DNA from: Pseudomonas laurylsulfativorans
GTDB taxonomy: Bacteria > Pseudomonadota > Gammaproteobacteria > Pseudomonadales > Pseudomonadaceae
NCBI RefSeq assembly: GCF_002906155.1
Contig: NZ_MUJK01000018.1
Span: forward strand, 1 to 64,000
DNA: 64,000 nucleotides
Direction of reading: 5' to 3'
In this document: positions 41,571-51,012 of the stretch, piece by piece
How positions within the stretch are numbered: the stretch's first letter is position 1
How the letters are laid out: each line of letters opens with the position of its first letter
The notes under the pieces: generated by a model
Database searches by the model: none
What the model saw: only the letters and a program-made list of their open reading frames with translations
Told to the model about the DNA's origin: nothing
Made by a program: the position numbers and the translations under genes

Positions 41571-43523
41571 TTAGTGGGTATCGCCGGGTATGACCCGAAC
41601 ACTGGCAAAGGTCTTGTCATCGAAACTCGAGCCCAGGGACGCAGCCCGCACGTGCAGGTACCAGGCACCGCTCTGGTCGAGGGTCACCGGGGCTTCATAA
41701 ACACCGTCGGCGACCTCCAGGGCGGCGACCTGCTGTGGTCGCGAAGTCGGGGCGCGGAAGTAGCGCACCTGAACATCCTTGACCCCGCTGCGCTGCGCTT
41801 TCTGCTTGCCCTCGACGATGCGGAAGCGCACCACGTACGGGCTGCCCAGGTCAGCGGTGAACTGGTCGAGCATGAACTCGACCTTGGGCATCCCACGGTG
41901 CTGATCGAGGTTTTTGTCGGCCTCTACCAGGGTGCTGAAGCAGTGGATGATGTTCGGCTGGTTAAGCAGGAACGCCACGTCGAAACGCCCCGCCGCCGGC
42001 AGCTTGACCCGCGAGCTGTATAGTCCCGGTTCGATTTCCCGCAGGCTGCGGTCAATGACCAGCGCCGCCCGCGCCACCTGTCCGCGATTGGGGTAACCGG
42101 ACATCGGCGCGTTCATGCCTTCGGCGTAGAAGTAGGTGGTGTTGTCCACCGGGTTGACCACGAACACCGCGTTATCGTCCCGCGATACCGCCAGGCTCGA
42201 CGCCAGCGGCAGGTCACCGGCCATCCGCGGTGCCTGAGGTCCGGCTTCGAAACTCTGGGTGATCGGCGTGCGGCCCTCGCCGAGGGATGCCAGGTTGATC
42301 ATCGTGACTTTCGGCGAAGCCAGCCCGCGCACATAGGCATAGGCCTTGGTGAACACCACTTGATAGGGTTCGGCGGAGACGTTCAGTTCATGGATCAACG
42401 CGTCGTTGGCGGTGTCGATCACCGCGGCCTGGTTCTCCAGGGTGTTGAGCACGATGCCAAAACGACCGTCGGCGCTGAAGCCCATCGGGCCCAGCCCCTG
42501 TTTGAGCTTGATCACCCGGCGCACCGACTGACTGGCGCTGTCGACCACCGTCACTGTGCCGTCCTGGCCATCGGCCACATAAGCGGCACCGGACAGCGGC
42601 GAATACACCACGGACAAGGGGTGCGTACCGGTCTTGAGTTGTTTGCTGATGCTCAGGCTGGCGATGTCGACGATGCTCAGGGTGCCGTCGTCGCGGTTGG
42701 TGACAAAGGCGAAACGGCTGTCCTTGCTGAACGCGATTTCGTGGTGCCCGGCCCCGGTGGCCAGGTGCTTGAGCGGTTTGAGGCTGGCGGCGTCGATCAC
42801 CGTGACCCCGGATTGCCCGTCCTTTGCGGCATTGTTGCCGACCCACAGCAAGCGTTCGTCCGGTTGCAGGGCCACGCGTACCGGATTGCTGCCGGCCGCT
42901 ACCGAGTCGATCACCTTGAACTGTTCACTGTCGATCACCGCCACCTCGCCGGCGGTGGGCATCGAGACAAACACCCGCTTGTTGTCCCGGGGCGTCACCC
43001 AATCCATCGGCGGCTGTTTCAGTTCAATCCGCGCCAGGGTGCTGGTGATACCGCCGACGGACACCGACGGGTCGACCACCGAAACGCTGGCATCACGGTT
43101 CATCACCAGCAGGAAGTAGCTGTTGAGGTCGAGTAAGGGGCGTGCGCCGATATTCGATTTGAGGAACGTGCCGACCCGCGACTTGCAGCTCCTGTCGCGG
43201 CCCTGGGCCTGGTCGGCGGCGACGGACTCCGGGTCGAGCCAGGCACCCGGCGCGACGCCGGACAAGGGTTGGCCCGAGGCTTTGTCCGTCACGCGAAATT
43301 GCACATCGGCAAAGCCACCCTCGCGCAATACGCCGTCCTCGGCCAGCGGCTTCACATCAAAAACCACCGAAACCCCGTCACGCTCCAGCGTCCGGTTGCT
43401 CCAGGTGTCGGGCAATGCAACTTCGCTGAGCATGCTCGCCGGCGCGGTTCGCCAGACGCCGAGCCAGATCAACGCCATCCCGAGGATCAGCGCACTGCTA
43501 ACGACTTTGATGGTCCTGTCCAT
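41571..43523 (-). CDS. Membrane-anchored YVTN-type beta-propeller protein
   Basis: 650 residues from the ATG at 43523. One N-terminal membrane helix (VSSALILGMALIWLGVW), an Ig-like region, then repeated 40-45-residue propeller blades with YVTN-like motifs (VFVSMPTAGEVAVIDSEQF; VTVIDAASLKPLKHLATGA; AFVTNRDDGTLSIVDIASL; AYVADGQDGTVTVVDSASQ). A C-terminal beta domain has FMLDQFTADLGSPYVVRFRI. Cytochrome d1-like fold but no heme motif seen. Likely a periplasmic partner of the oxidase. The frame continues 52 codons upstream through a REPIN and is not coding. Confidence 0.85.
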   Translation of the reverse strand: MDRTIKVVSSALILGMALIWLGVWRTAPASMLSEVALPDTWSNRTLERDGVSVVFDVKPLAEDGVLREGGFADVQFRVTDKASGQPLSGVAPGAWLDPESVAADQAQGRDRSCKSRVGTFLKSNIGARPLLDLNSYFLLVMNRDASVSVVDPSVSVGGITSTLARIELKQPPMDWVTPRDNKRVFVSMPTAGEVAVIDSEQFKVIDSVAAGSNPVRVALQPDERLLWVGNNAAKDGQSGVTVIDAASLKPLKHLATGAGHHEIAFSKDSRFAFVTNRDDGTLSIVDIASLSISKQLKTGTHPLSVVYSPLSGAAYVADGQDGTVTVVDSASQSVRRVIKLKQGLGPMGFSADGRFGIVLNTLENQAAVIDTANDALIHELNVSAEPYQVVFTKAYAYVRGLASPKVTMINLASLGEGRTPITQSFEAGPQAPRMAGDLPLASSLAVSRDDNAVFVVNPVDNTTYFYAEGMNAPMSGYPNRGQVARAALVIDRSLREIEPGLYSSRVKLPAAGRFDVAFLLNQPNIIHCFSTLVEADKNLDQHRGMPKVEFMLDQFTADLGSPYVVRFRIVEGKQKAQRSGVKDVQVRYFRAPTSRPQQVAALEVADGVYEAPVTLDQSGAWYLHVRAASLGSSFDDKTFASVRVIPGDTH

Positions 43524-43578
43524 TACACATCTCCTCTTCACACATCTGTGCCTGCCTAACCAGGAACAATGCATTTCT

Positions 43579-43694
43579 CTGTGGCGAGGGAGCTTGCTCC
43601 CGATGGGCTGCGCAGCGGCCCCAAAAAAATTTGGGGCCAACGCAGATTTTGTGAGTGCTACGCACTCAAGCGGGAGCAAGCTCCCTCGCCACAG
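43579..43694. repeat. REPIN between the oxidase and propeller genes
   Basis: Inverted CTGTGGCGAGGGAGCTTGCTCCCG pair around a spacer; the only feature of the 43524-43724 gap inside the operon. Confidence 0.85.
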
Positions 43695-43724
43695 ATATCC
43701 ATCACCTGCTCTATTTTTTAGCGC

Positions 43725-46700
43725 CTACGGTGTCGGTGCCGTTGTCGGCGCCGGTTCATTCGTGACCCGCAGCAAGCCCCAAAAACCGGCGGTATTGCCG
43801 AAGGACGCGTTGTCGCGGTACAGGTAATCCCCCGCAATTGCATTGGCGCCGCCAGCGCTCGGGTGCATGGCACTGAAGTGCGCGGCCGGCAGCACGCTTT
43901 CCCGGGCGCCGACATACATCGACATCGGGTTCAGGCCGAACCGCACCGAACCCACGCCTGGGGCGCCCATCGGATAGCCATCGACATCGCTCTTCTCCGA
44001 CAGGAACGGGTTGACCGACCAGACGTGACCGTCAAGCTGGAAGGTCGAGCCGCGACTGCCGCCGGTAGGCATCAGCACATGGGTGCGGAACGGCTGCCCC
44101 GGTTTCACGTAGAACACGGGCGTTTGCGGATCGCCGCCCACCAACGCGTTGCTGTAGGCCATGTGGGCGTTGGGCACGTCACCGAAGCCAAAGCCACCGG
44201 CACGACCGAACGGTGCATCCGGAGCGAGGCCGAAGCGGTACCACATAGGCTCGGTCTTGTAGTTGATGGCCATGCCGGCGTTGTCCTTCGGATCGTTCGG
44301 CACGCCCATGCCTTCCGAGGCGATACCTTCCACCGGCCGTCCACCCGCCCAGCGCAGGTTCAAGGCACGCTGCCAGACCATCGCAAAGTCGCGGTAAACC
44401 GTCTGCCCCGTCGCTGTGACCGTGGCCGATGCACGCTTGGCATCCTCGACCCAGGTGGCGCCGACCGGCAGCACACTCATCGCCCCGCCGAGGCCTTTTT
44501 GCGGCTGCTTGATCACATCCGCCGGGGTGAAATTCAACCCGCCGAACTCCACCGCCGTGGCGTTGATGTTGTCGACGCTACGGCCCAGTTGGGTCACCGG
44601 TTTGCCTTCACGCTCCAGGTGCCCGGCGTAGTACTGGTAGGTACGGGTCGGATACGCACCCGTGTTGCCAACCCGTGGCGGCACGGTCTGGATCGGGTTG
44701 GCGCCGACGTTGGTGCCGTCGGACTTGGTGATGTCGTAGGCCAGCAATTGCGCATGCAGACCGACATGGCTGGAAGGCCGCAACAGGTTGTTGTTGAAGG
44801 TGGTCGAGCCGTAACTGTCATGACGGTCACGTTTGACCAGCCCCTGCAGGATGGCGGTCTGGGCCAGGTCAGGCATCACGCTCGGCAGACGGTTCTCCAG
44901 GGTGATGTTGATGCAGTCCCCGGCCGCTGCGCGCAGTACCAGCGGTTCGACAGGCACGCCCGCCTTGAGCTTGCCGGTGGTCGGGTCGAGGTCGGTCTTG
45001 CGCACGTAGAGGATCGCGGTCGGGTCATGGATCGGCCCGCTCTGGCCACCGATGGTGATGGTTTCGCCGTCCTCGGGATCGGTCACCGTTACCCGGGGAA
45101 TGCTCACGGTTCGCGAGTTGAACACCAGGGTGCCGCCCGCCGGATTCAGCGGCCCGCCGACATGCTGGCCAAGCCCCTCAGGGTCGCCGATGGACAAGCC
45201 CAGCGGGTTGCTCAGGATGTCGTTGGCCAGTGCCGCCACCACCTCATAGTTGCGCTGCACGGTAGGCCTTGTGCCGATGCCGTTCGGGTTGGCGCTGATC
45301 CGTGGACAGGTGCCGTCGAATGCCACGGTGTTGCGCATGCCCGCCGGTTTCGGGTTGTTCGGCAGCGCGAACAGGTCGTTGCGTTGCGCGGTGTAGTTGC
45401 GCATCACGCCCCAGATACCGTTCCAGTAGCCTTCAATCGAGGCGTCCATCGAGTACAGGTAATCACCGGTGCTCGCCGCGGAACTGGAGAGCATCGACAC
45501 CGGCGCAATGAAGCCCATCTGCTCGGAAATCCCGACCATTTGCGAGGCGCGCCAGCCTGAGTTGGAGCTGTTGCCATAGCCGGTGCCGCTTTGCAGCCAC
45601 TTCACACCGTGCAGGGTGACGTTGTGCTCTTCTTCATGGCCGCCGGCATGCACCCGCAACCGCACGTTGTCGCCGGTATAGGTGCGCAGCATCGGCGTGA
45701 ACGGGTCACCCGGTTCTGCACCGCCACGGTTGATGTGCGGCGGGAACAGCGTGGTGCCGCCAGTCGGGCCGGTGGCCGAAGTCACCAGGTTGGGCGCCAG
45801 GTTCATTGCCGGGATCGCACGGTCGGTACGGCTTTGCATGGCGAACGACAGATCGCCCCCCATCCCGTCGGCCTGCATGCCGCGCTTGCCGTCCGGGCCG
45901 ACCTTGTTCGGGTCGAACACCCGCAGGCCCAGGGGCTCGTTGCGGTAATTGACCACGAACATGCCGGGGTCATCCACCGAGATCGCCTGTGGGCATGGCC
46001 GGGTCGGGCAGCCCGGCTTGATGCCGCCGCGGGCCTCGACCACCGACTCGAGCAGGTTGCTGGCGTTGTTGCGTACGGGCGGGTTGATCGCGTAGCGGAA
46101 GCTGTCGGCCGTCGCCGGGAACGCCTGCGGATTAGGCACGCCATTGGGGCCGGCGCCAACGTACACGCCGGCTTCGTAAGCGTGCTGGAAGTCACTGTAT
46201 TCCAGGAAGAACTCACGGAAGCTGTCGTTCTTGCCGTCACCGTCCAGGTCACCGGTAGAGATCACCGCTTGCCAGGAGGTCGGCCCGCCATCCGAACGCG
46301 CACCGTTGTACAAAGGCTCGCCGGTTTCGGCATGGAACCAGGTGGACCCGGCCGGTTCGGCCAGCACGGTGGCGTACAGGCCAATCTGTTGGTGAGTCGA
46401 TGGGCCGAGGTGGTCGTGGGTGAAGATGGTCCCCAGTCCACGGTCGACACCCTTGGTGTTGATCACCGGGTCGATGAACCAGCGCTGCATCGCCGTGCGC
46501 GCGCCCATCCAGTCGGCCCGGCCATATTGGCCGAAGAACGGATGGCTCTTGGCTTTCGGGCAGGCCGGCGTGCCGTCACGCGGGTCGGCGCCTTCGCACT
46601 GATTGAACGCGCGGATGGCATGGATGCGTTCCACCACGGCACCCGGGGAAAGCACGCCGTCTTCGTAGTTCCAGCCGTTGGAAGAACCGTCGGCGGACGT

Positions 46701-49553
46701 CAGGTCCCACTTCGGCAGGTGAATGTGCTGGCCGATCACGTCGGTCGGGGTGCGCACCTGATAGTCGTCCATCTCATAGGTGGCCGGCACCAGGTTGGTT
46801 TGCTGGTACTGCACGCAGTCGAAGGTGTTCATGCGCATCACCAGCGGCTCTGGCGGACGCTGCTTGGTGATCACCGGCCAGGCGTCTTCCCACAACGCCA
46901 GAATGCGCGCCTGCGGAAAGTGGTAGCCGACCTTGTTGTACACCGCGTCGAACTGGATGTTGGCGGCCTTGTAGATGCGCGGACGGTCGGCGGTAAAAGT
47001 CGAGGAGCCGGTGAAGGACATCCCGTCGATGCGCTCGCCGCTGTTGTATTCACCGCTGCCGGCGCTGCTGGTCAGGCGTTTGGCCCGATCATCCATGCAC
47101 GGCTCGTAGAACGGTGCACCGGCAATCGGCAAGGCGCCATTGGTGCGGAAGTTGCGTGCCACCACTTGTTTGCCCGGCAGCACGGCGAAGCTTGGGTGCT
47201 CCTTTTTGGCGTGGAAGGCCATGGCCGCCTGTTCGACCTCAGTGCCCTCTTCCGGTAGGTAAATCGGTTTGGCGCGCTTCACTTCCTTGGAGAAATCCAG
47301 CGACGTGGTCACCGTGTGCGCCTCGCCACCGGCAGACACGCCATCCAGCGCATGGCGCCCCAGACCACCGTCCCAGCCACCGGACTGGTTCGGGTCGAGG
47401 TTGGCCCACAGTCCATTGCCGCTGGTTTTCAGGGCCTGGGCCTTGGCGGCATCGAGCATGTCCAGCGGCGGGGTTGGCGGGCGTTGGCCGACCGAACTTT
47501 CCATGCCGCCGATCCAGAATGGGAAACCGGGGTTCTTCAGACTGCCGTCGGCGTTGCGGTTGGCTTCGCTGCGATCGACCAGCGCCAGCGAGCCGATGGC
47601 CTGGACACCGCCATTGCCGCCGTCGTCATCATCATCGTCGTCATCGTCGCCCGCGGCCACCAGGGTCTGGCCGATTTTCGGCACCACGGCGACCTTGCCC
47701 GGCATTGGCGCCATGGCTTTGCCAGGCAGCGGTACGACCGCCGGGATCGGCGTACCGGCGATGATTTCGCCATCGGGCAAGGCCCGCGCGCCCGCCGCCG
47801 GTTTGCCGCTGCGCAGCGCATAGGGTTTTTTGTGGAAGCCGTCGGCACCTTGCTGGGAAACTTCGAGTCGGGTGCCTTCTTCAAACACATCGTGCACCCG
47901 CCACATGGCCCACATGCCTTGGGCGAAGTGCGGGTAGAAGTGGCAGTGATAGATCGCATCGCCTGCTACCCGGTTACGGTTACCCGAACCACCGTTGGCG
48001 ATTTCGTAGGTGTAGCCGGCACCCGGGCCGATACCCTGGGCGTCCAGGTAATCGGTGTTGTCATCGTTCGGGTTGTACAGCCATTGATGCCCGTGCAGAT
48101 GGAAGATGTGGTGTTCGTAGCCGTTATGGGTGTTGCGGAATTTGACGAAGTCACCGATGTAGCTGTGATTGACGTTGGACGGTTCCGACGGATACAGCGC
48201 CATGGTCGCCTTGACCCCGACCTGATCGGCACGCGGCACTTCGCCGGGGCGAATGTTTTCCAGGCCGGCGTTGGCCGGTACGTCCACCAGCATCGCCACG
48301 TCGCCCACGGTGTGCGAGCTCAAGAAAAACTCTTCATAGGCGCAGGACAGGCAATCGTGCATCGGCCCCACGCCCAGACGGTTGGCGACCACTTCGGCGC
48401 CCATGCCGCCGGAGCCGTAGTTGATCATGAACGAGTCGCGGGTCGGCTCCAGCACATGGCCCATCACCGGGTCTGCAAAGTACGCCGGGAAGGCTTGGGT
48501 GACCGCGGTTTCATCCTGGAACTGCGAAGCGAAATCGCGGAACGGCTCCAGCCGGTTCGGCAATGCCGGATTGCGTTTGCCCATGGCTTCCAGCGGATAG
48601 GTCGATGGCGGGAAGCTGCCGTCGGCATTGCTGCCCATCACGATCGCATCGCTTTCGCTGGAAATGATTTCACTGCCTTCCACCATGTTGATGATCGGTG
48701 CACCGGCCTTGCCTTCGCGAATCCATGGCTCGCGTTGCGGGTAGCGCGCCTGGTAATCGACGATGGGCTGTCCGGCCGGCGTACGTCCGGTGCTGGCCAG
48801 GCGCATTTCTTCTTCGGTCAGGGTGTTGCGGTAAGTACGACCACCCTTGGGCACGACCACCACCTGGGCGAACAACCCATTGGCGTTATTGCCCGCACCG
48901 CCCTCGCCACCGAAGGTCGCGCCACGGCTGCTGACATCGAACGCACCTTCGCGCTCGGCGTACAACGTATAGGAGCGGCTGCTGCCCGGGGCGACGAGAC
49001 TGTTGGAGTTGCGCCCGGTATAGGAGGCGATGTCATCGATGCTGTTGACGGCCTGCATGCCGTTGACCTGAAAACCGACATGACGGTCAGCCACCTGCTC
49101 ATCGGCCTTGAAGTTTTCGGCGTTGCCGGTCTGGCCGCCCTCGTCCTCCTCTTCCTCGCCCTCTTGCTCAAACCCGTCATGACTGCCCGGGTTGGCCTGA
49201 TAGGCCAGCAGGTTCTGCAGATTGATGGTCAGGCAATCGCCGGCTGCCACTCGCAACACCAGCGGACGCGGACGCTTATCGGGCCGCAGGGAAACCTTGC
49301 CCGGCACTGCCGCGCCCCCTTGGGCGAGGGAAATGTCATGGTCATCGACCACATCGCGACGCAGGGCGAACATCATGCCGTTGACGTTCTGCGCCCCCAG
49401 GCGGTTGAACATCAGCGGCTGATCGAACGCCACGACGTTGGCCACCAGGTTGCGCTCACAACGAGCGGCTGCGCTGGCAATCTCGATGCCGAGCATCGAC
49501 GTCACCAACAACAGCAAATTAATCAAGGACGGGGCGTGGGATATGCCGATCAT
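43725..49553 (-). CDS. mnxG: MnxG-like giant multicopper oxidase (putative Mn(II) oxidase)
   Basis: 1942 residues, close to the length I recall for MnxG of P. putida. Signal peptide ending EIASA. Copper motifs: HLHGHQW (about residue 485), YHCHFYPHFAQGMW (about 535; type 1/3 H-C-H with axial Met), THDHLGPSTHQQ (about 1045) and HNVTLHGVKW (about 1310), spread over several cupredoxin repeats. Also nine consecutive Asp (about 635) and a DLDGDGKNDSF EF-hand-like loop (about 1105). Known Pseudomonas MnxG oxidises Mn(II) to Mn oxides at the cell surface. First gene of an operon with SCO chaperones, behind a perfect sigma-54 promoter. Confidence 0.8.
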   Translation of the reverse strand: MIGISHAPSLINLLLLVTSMLGIEIASAAARCERNLVANVVAFDQPLMFNRLGAQNVNGMMFALRRDVVDDHDISLAQGGAAVPGKVSLRPDKRPRPLVLRVAAGDCLTINLQNLLAYQANPGSHDGFEQEGEEEEDEGGQTGNAENFKADEQVADRHVGFQVNGMQAVNSIDDIASYTGRNSNSLVAPGSSRSYTLYAEREGAFDVSSRGATFGGEGGAGNNANGLFAQVVVVPKGGRTYRNTLTEEEMRLASTGRTPAGQPIVDYQARYPQREPWIREGKAGAPIINMVEGSEIISSESDAIVMGSNADGSFPPSTYPLEAMGKRNPALPNRLEPFRDFASQFQDETAVTQAFPAYFADPVMGHVLEPTRDSFMINYGSGGMGAEVVANRLGVGPMHDCLSCAYEEFFLSSHTVGDVAMLVDVPANAGLENIRPGEVPRADQVGVKATMALYPSEPSNVNHSYIGDFVKFRNTHNGYEHHIFHLHGHQWLYNPNDDNTDYLDAQGIGPGAGYTYEIANGGSGNRNRVAGDAIYHCHFYPHFAQGMWAMWRVHDVFEEGTRLEVSQQGADGFHKKPYALRSGKPAAGARALPDGEIIAGTPIPAVVPLPGKAMAPMPGKVAVVPKIGQTLVAAGDDDDDDDDDGGNGGVQAIGSLALVDRSEANRNADGSLKNPGFPFWIGGMESSVGQRPPTPPLDMLDAAKAQALKTSGNGLWANLDPNQSGGWDGGLGRHALDGVSAGGEAHTVTTSLDFSKEVKRAKPIYLPEEGTEVEQAAMAFHAKKEHPSFAVLPGKQVVARNFRTNGALPIAGAPFYEPCMDDRAKRLTSSAGSGEYNSGERIDGMSFTGSSTFTADRPRIYKAANIQFDAVYNKVGYHFPQARILALWEDAWPVITKQRPPEPLVMRMNTFDCVQYQQTNLVPATYEMDDYQVRTPTDVIGQHIHLPKWDLTSADGSSNGWNYEDGVLSPGAVVERIHAIRAFNQCEGADPRDGTPACPKAKSHPFFGQYGRADWMGARTAMQRWFIDPVINTKGVDRGLGTIFTHDHLGPSTHQQIGLYATVLAEPAGSTWFHAETGEPLYNGARSDGGPTSWQAVISTGDLDGDGKNDSFREFFLEYSDFQHAYEAGVYVGAGPNGVPNPQAFPATADSFRYAINPPVRNNASNLLESVVEARGGIKPGCPTRPCPQAISVDDPGMFVVNYRNEPLGLRVFDPNKVGPDGKRGMQADGMGGDLSFAMQSRTDRAIPAMNLAPNLVTSATGPTGGTTLFPPHINRGGAEPGDPFTPMLRTYTGDNVRLRVHAGGHEEEHNVTLHGVKWLQSGTGYGNSSNSGWRASQMVGISEQMGFIAPVSMLSSSAASTGDYLYSMDASIEGYWNGIWGVMRNYTAQRNDLFALPNNPKPAGMRNTVAFDGTCPRISANPNGIGTRPTVQRNYEVVAALANDILSNPLGLSIGDPEGLGQHVGGPLNPAGGTLVFNSRTVSIPRVTVTDPEDGETITIGGQSGPIHDPTAILYVRKTDLDPTTGKLKAGVPVEPLVLRAAAGDCINITLENRLPSVMPDLAQTAILQGLVKRDRHDSYGSTTFNNNLLRPSSHVGLHAQLLAYDITKSDGTNVGANPIQTVPPRVGNTGAYPTRTYQYYAGHLEREGKPVTQLGRSVDNINATAVEFGGLNFTPADVIKQPQKGLGGAMSVLPVGATWVEDAKRASATVTATGQTVYRDFAMVWQRALNLRWAGGRPVEGIASEGMGVPNDPKDNAGMAINYKTEPMWYRFGLAPDAPFGRAGGFGFGDVPNAHMAYSNALVGGDPQTPVFYVKPGQPFRTHVLMPTGGSRGSTFQLDGHVWSVNPFLSEKSDVDGYPMGAPGVGSVRFGLNPMSMYVGARESVLPAAHFSAMHPSAGGANAIAGDYLYRDNASFGNTAGFWGLLRVTNEPAPTTAPTP

Positions 49554-49607
49554 AGTCTCGGGCCTCGATGCGGGTTTTCAGGGAACGATTCAAGTCAAAT
49601 CGTCGAG

Positions 49608-49623
49608 AGCAATCCGCGTGCCA
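49608..49623 (-). promoter_or_regulatory. Perfect sigma-54 promoter of the multicopper oxidase gene
   Basis: Minus strand TGGCACG-CGGA-TTGCT matches the -24/-12 consensus TGGCACG-N4-TTGCW at every position. Transcription would start about 40 bases before the ATG at 49553. Confidence 0.9.
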
Positions 49624-49640
49624 CAAATAATTACGTTATT

Positions 49641-49653
49641 AATCAGTAAGTTA
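49641..49653 (+). promoter_or_regulatory. IHF consensus site
   Basis: AATCAGTAAGTTA fits WATCAR-N4-TTR exactly and lies in a strikingly AT-rich stretch (49620-49670) between the sigma-54 promoter and the upstream palindromes, where IHF bends DNA in sigma-54 promoters. Confidence 0.75.
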
Positions 49654-49673
49654 TAATTACGACTTAATACGCC

Positions 49674-49738
49674 GGGGGATATTCCCCACCCAATCCCCCA
49701 TTTTCTCGCCGGGGCCACTATTCCCCACTATTGGGGAA
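49674..49738. promoter_or_regulatory. GGGGAA/TTCCCC palindromes upstream of the oxidase promoter
   Basis: TTCCCCACTATTGGGGAA at 49721-49738 is a perfect 6-6-6 palindrome about 100 bases upstream of the -24 box. GGGGATATTCCCC (49676-49688) and TTCCCCACCCAATCCCCC lie nearer. They are likely sites of the sigma-54 activator (MnxR-like), which is not encoded in the window. Confidence 0.6.
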
Positions 49739-49757
49739 TTGCGCCCCAGGGCCGCGA

Positions 49758-50366
49758 TCACAGCGGCGCATCCGCGGCCAAGCCCTGCAAACGCCGATAC
49801 TGGTTCAGCACGTTGGGCACATAACGCTGGGTTTCGGCGAACGGCGGGACCACGTTGCCGCGGCTGAGTACCGCTTGCGGGCCGGCGTTGTAGGCCGCCA
49901 CGGCAAGGCGAATATCGTTGTCGAACATCGTCATCAGGCGCTTGAGATAGCGGGCGCCGCCCTGGATGTTGGCCTTGGGGTCGTAGACGTTGGTCACACC
50001 CATTTCGCGGGCGGTGTCGGGCATCAATTGCATCAGTCCGCGAGCGCCCTTGGGTGAGGTAGCGCGGGCGTTGTAGCTCGATTCGGTCTTGATCACTGCG
50101 TGTAGCAGCGCCGCCGGCAGTTCGTTGGCCGTGGCCGCCGCCGACACCAGCTCGGCATAGGGTTGCGCGGCGATCATCTGCGGTTGCTGGTCGAGGCTGA
50201 CGACCGCCGCATCGGGCTCACGAATCACCCGTTCATAGTGGCGACCCGGGCGGTGGACATTGGACAGGACGTAGCTGCCATTGGCATCCACGGAAACAAA
50301 CACATCGGCCTGTGCGGCGCCAGTCAACACAAGCAGACCCAGCAACCCGGTGGTGAGTGATTTCAT
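49758..50366 (-). CDS. SLT-family lytic transglycosylase
   Basis: 202 residues from the ATG at 50366 (GGAGG 7 bases upstream). Signal peptide ending GAAQA, a short DUF4124-like N-domain (DVFVSVDANGSYVLSNVH), then the Slt catalytic domain: AVIKTESSYNARATSPKGA with the catalytic Glu, GLMQLMPDTAREMG, and the late LAVAAYNAGP. It cuts peptidoglycan and is the kind of enzyme that opens the wall for trans-envelope machines. Divergent from gspG. Confidence 0.9.
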   Translation of the reverse strand: MKSLTTGLLGLLVLTGAAQADVFVSVDANGSYVLSNVHRPGRHYERVIREPDAAVVSLDQQPQMIAAQPYAELVSAAATANELPAALLHAVIKTESSYNARATSPKGARGLMQLMPDTAREMGVTNVYDPKANIQGGARYLKRLMTMFDNDIRLAVAAYNAGPQAVLSRGNVVPPFAETQRYVPNVLNQYRRLQGLAADAPL

Positions 50367-50381
50367 TGTTATACCTCCCCT

Positions 50382-50453
50382 TCCCGGCCCCGGAAAATGG
50401 GGGTATTGCCCCAATGGCCAGTCGTGCAACAGCCATACGCAAGCACTGTGCCG
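50382..50453. promoter_or_regulatory. Control region of the divergent transglycosylase/gspG pair
   Basis: 50438-50453 on the minus strand reads CGGCACA-GTGC-TTGCG, a near-consensus sigma-54 promoter (GG-N10-GC) facing the transglycosylase. 50388-50415 holds degenerate palindromes related to those at 49721 (GGCCCCGGAAAATGGGGG, TTGCCCCAATGG). A separate perfect dyad CCCGTAGTACGGG is at 50466-50478. Confidence 0.45.
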
Positions 50454-50528
50454 TAACTGAGAAGGCCCGTAGTACGGGGGGTGCAGAAGGATCACCAGAG
50501 GTGAGCATGGCAATTGCATACAGTTATA

Positions 50529-50544
50529 TGGCAACCACATAGCA
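50529..50544 (+). promoter_or_regulatory. Candidate sigma-54 promoter of gspG-gspF
   Basis: TGGCAAC-CACA-TAGCA: GG-N10-GC spacing is correct, five of seven -24 positions and three of four -12 core positions match. It ends 28 bases before the gspG start. Confidence 0.45.
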
Positions 50545-50572
50545 ACTCTGCTATCGACTGTGCGAGGTCATC

Positions 50573-51007
50573 ATGAATCAGCATCTGCGTTATGCCCGGC
50601 GAACCCAAAGCGGGTTCACCCTGCTCGAACTGTTGGTGGTGCTGGTGGTGCTGGGGCTGTTGGCCGGCATCGTGGCACCGAAGTATTTCGCCCAACTGGG
50701 TCGTTCCGAAGTGAAAGTAGCCAAGGCGCAAATAGAAGGCTTGAGCAAAGCCCTGGACCTTTACCGCCTGGAAGTTGGCCATTACCCCTCCACCGAACAA
50801 GGCTTGCAGGCGCTGGTCACTGCCCCCGCCGACGAACCGCGCTGGACCGGCCCGTACCTGCAGAAAAAACTCCCGCAAGACCCTTGGGGCCGCAACTACG
50901 CCTATCGCTATCCCGGTGAAAACAGCGAGTACGACCTGTTGTCCATGGGCAAGGACGGGCAACCCGGCGGCGAAGGCGAGAACGCCGAAGTCACCAACTG
51001 GAACTGA
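50573..51007 (+). CDS. gspG: Major pseudopilin GspG
   Basis: 144 residues, textbook GspG: prepilin site QSG/FTLLELLVVLVVLGLLAG with Glu5, then YPSTEQGLQALVTAP, KLPQDPWGRNYAYRYPG and the C-terminal calcium-loop segment YDLLSMGKDGQPGGEGENAE. It forms the shaft of the pseudopilus. First gene of a rightward unit with gspF, 5 bases apart. Confidence 0.93.
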   Translation: MNQHLRYARRTQSGFTLLELLVVLVVLGLLAGIVAPKYFAQLGRSEVKVAKAQIEGLSKALDLYRLEVGHYPSTEQGLQALVTAPADEPRWTGPYLQKKLPQDPWGRNYAYRYPGENSEYDLLSMGKDGQPGGEGENAEVTNWN

Positions 51008-51012
51008 CGGAT

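Noticed and set aside
47316..49649. 777-codon open frame opposite the multicopper oxidase
   Set aside because: Long because the oxidase is long and GC-rich; no recognisable protein sequence.
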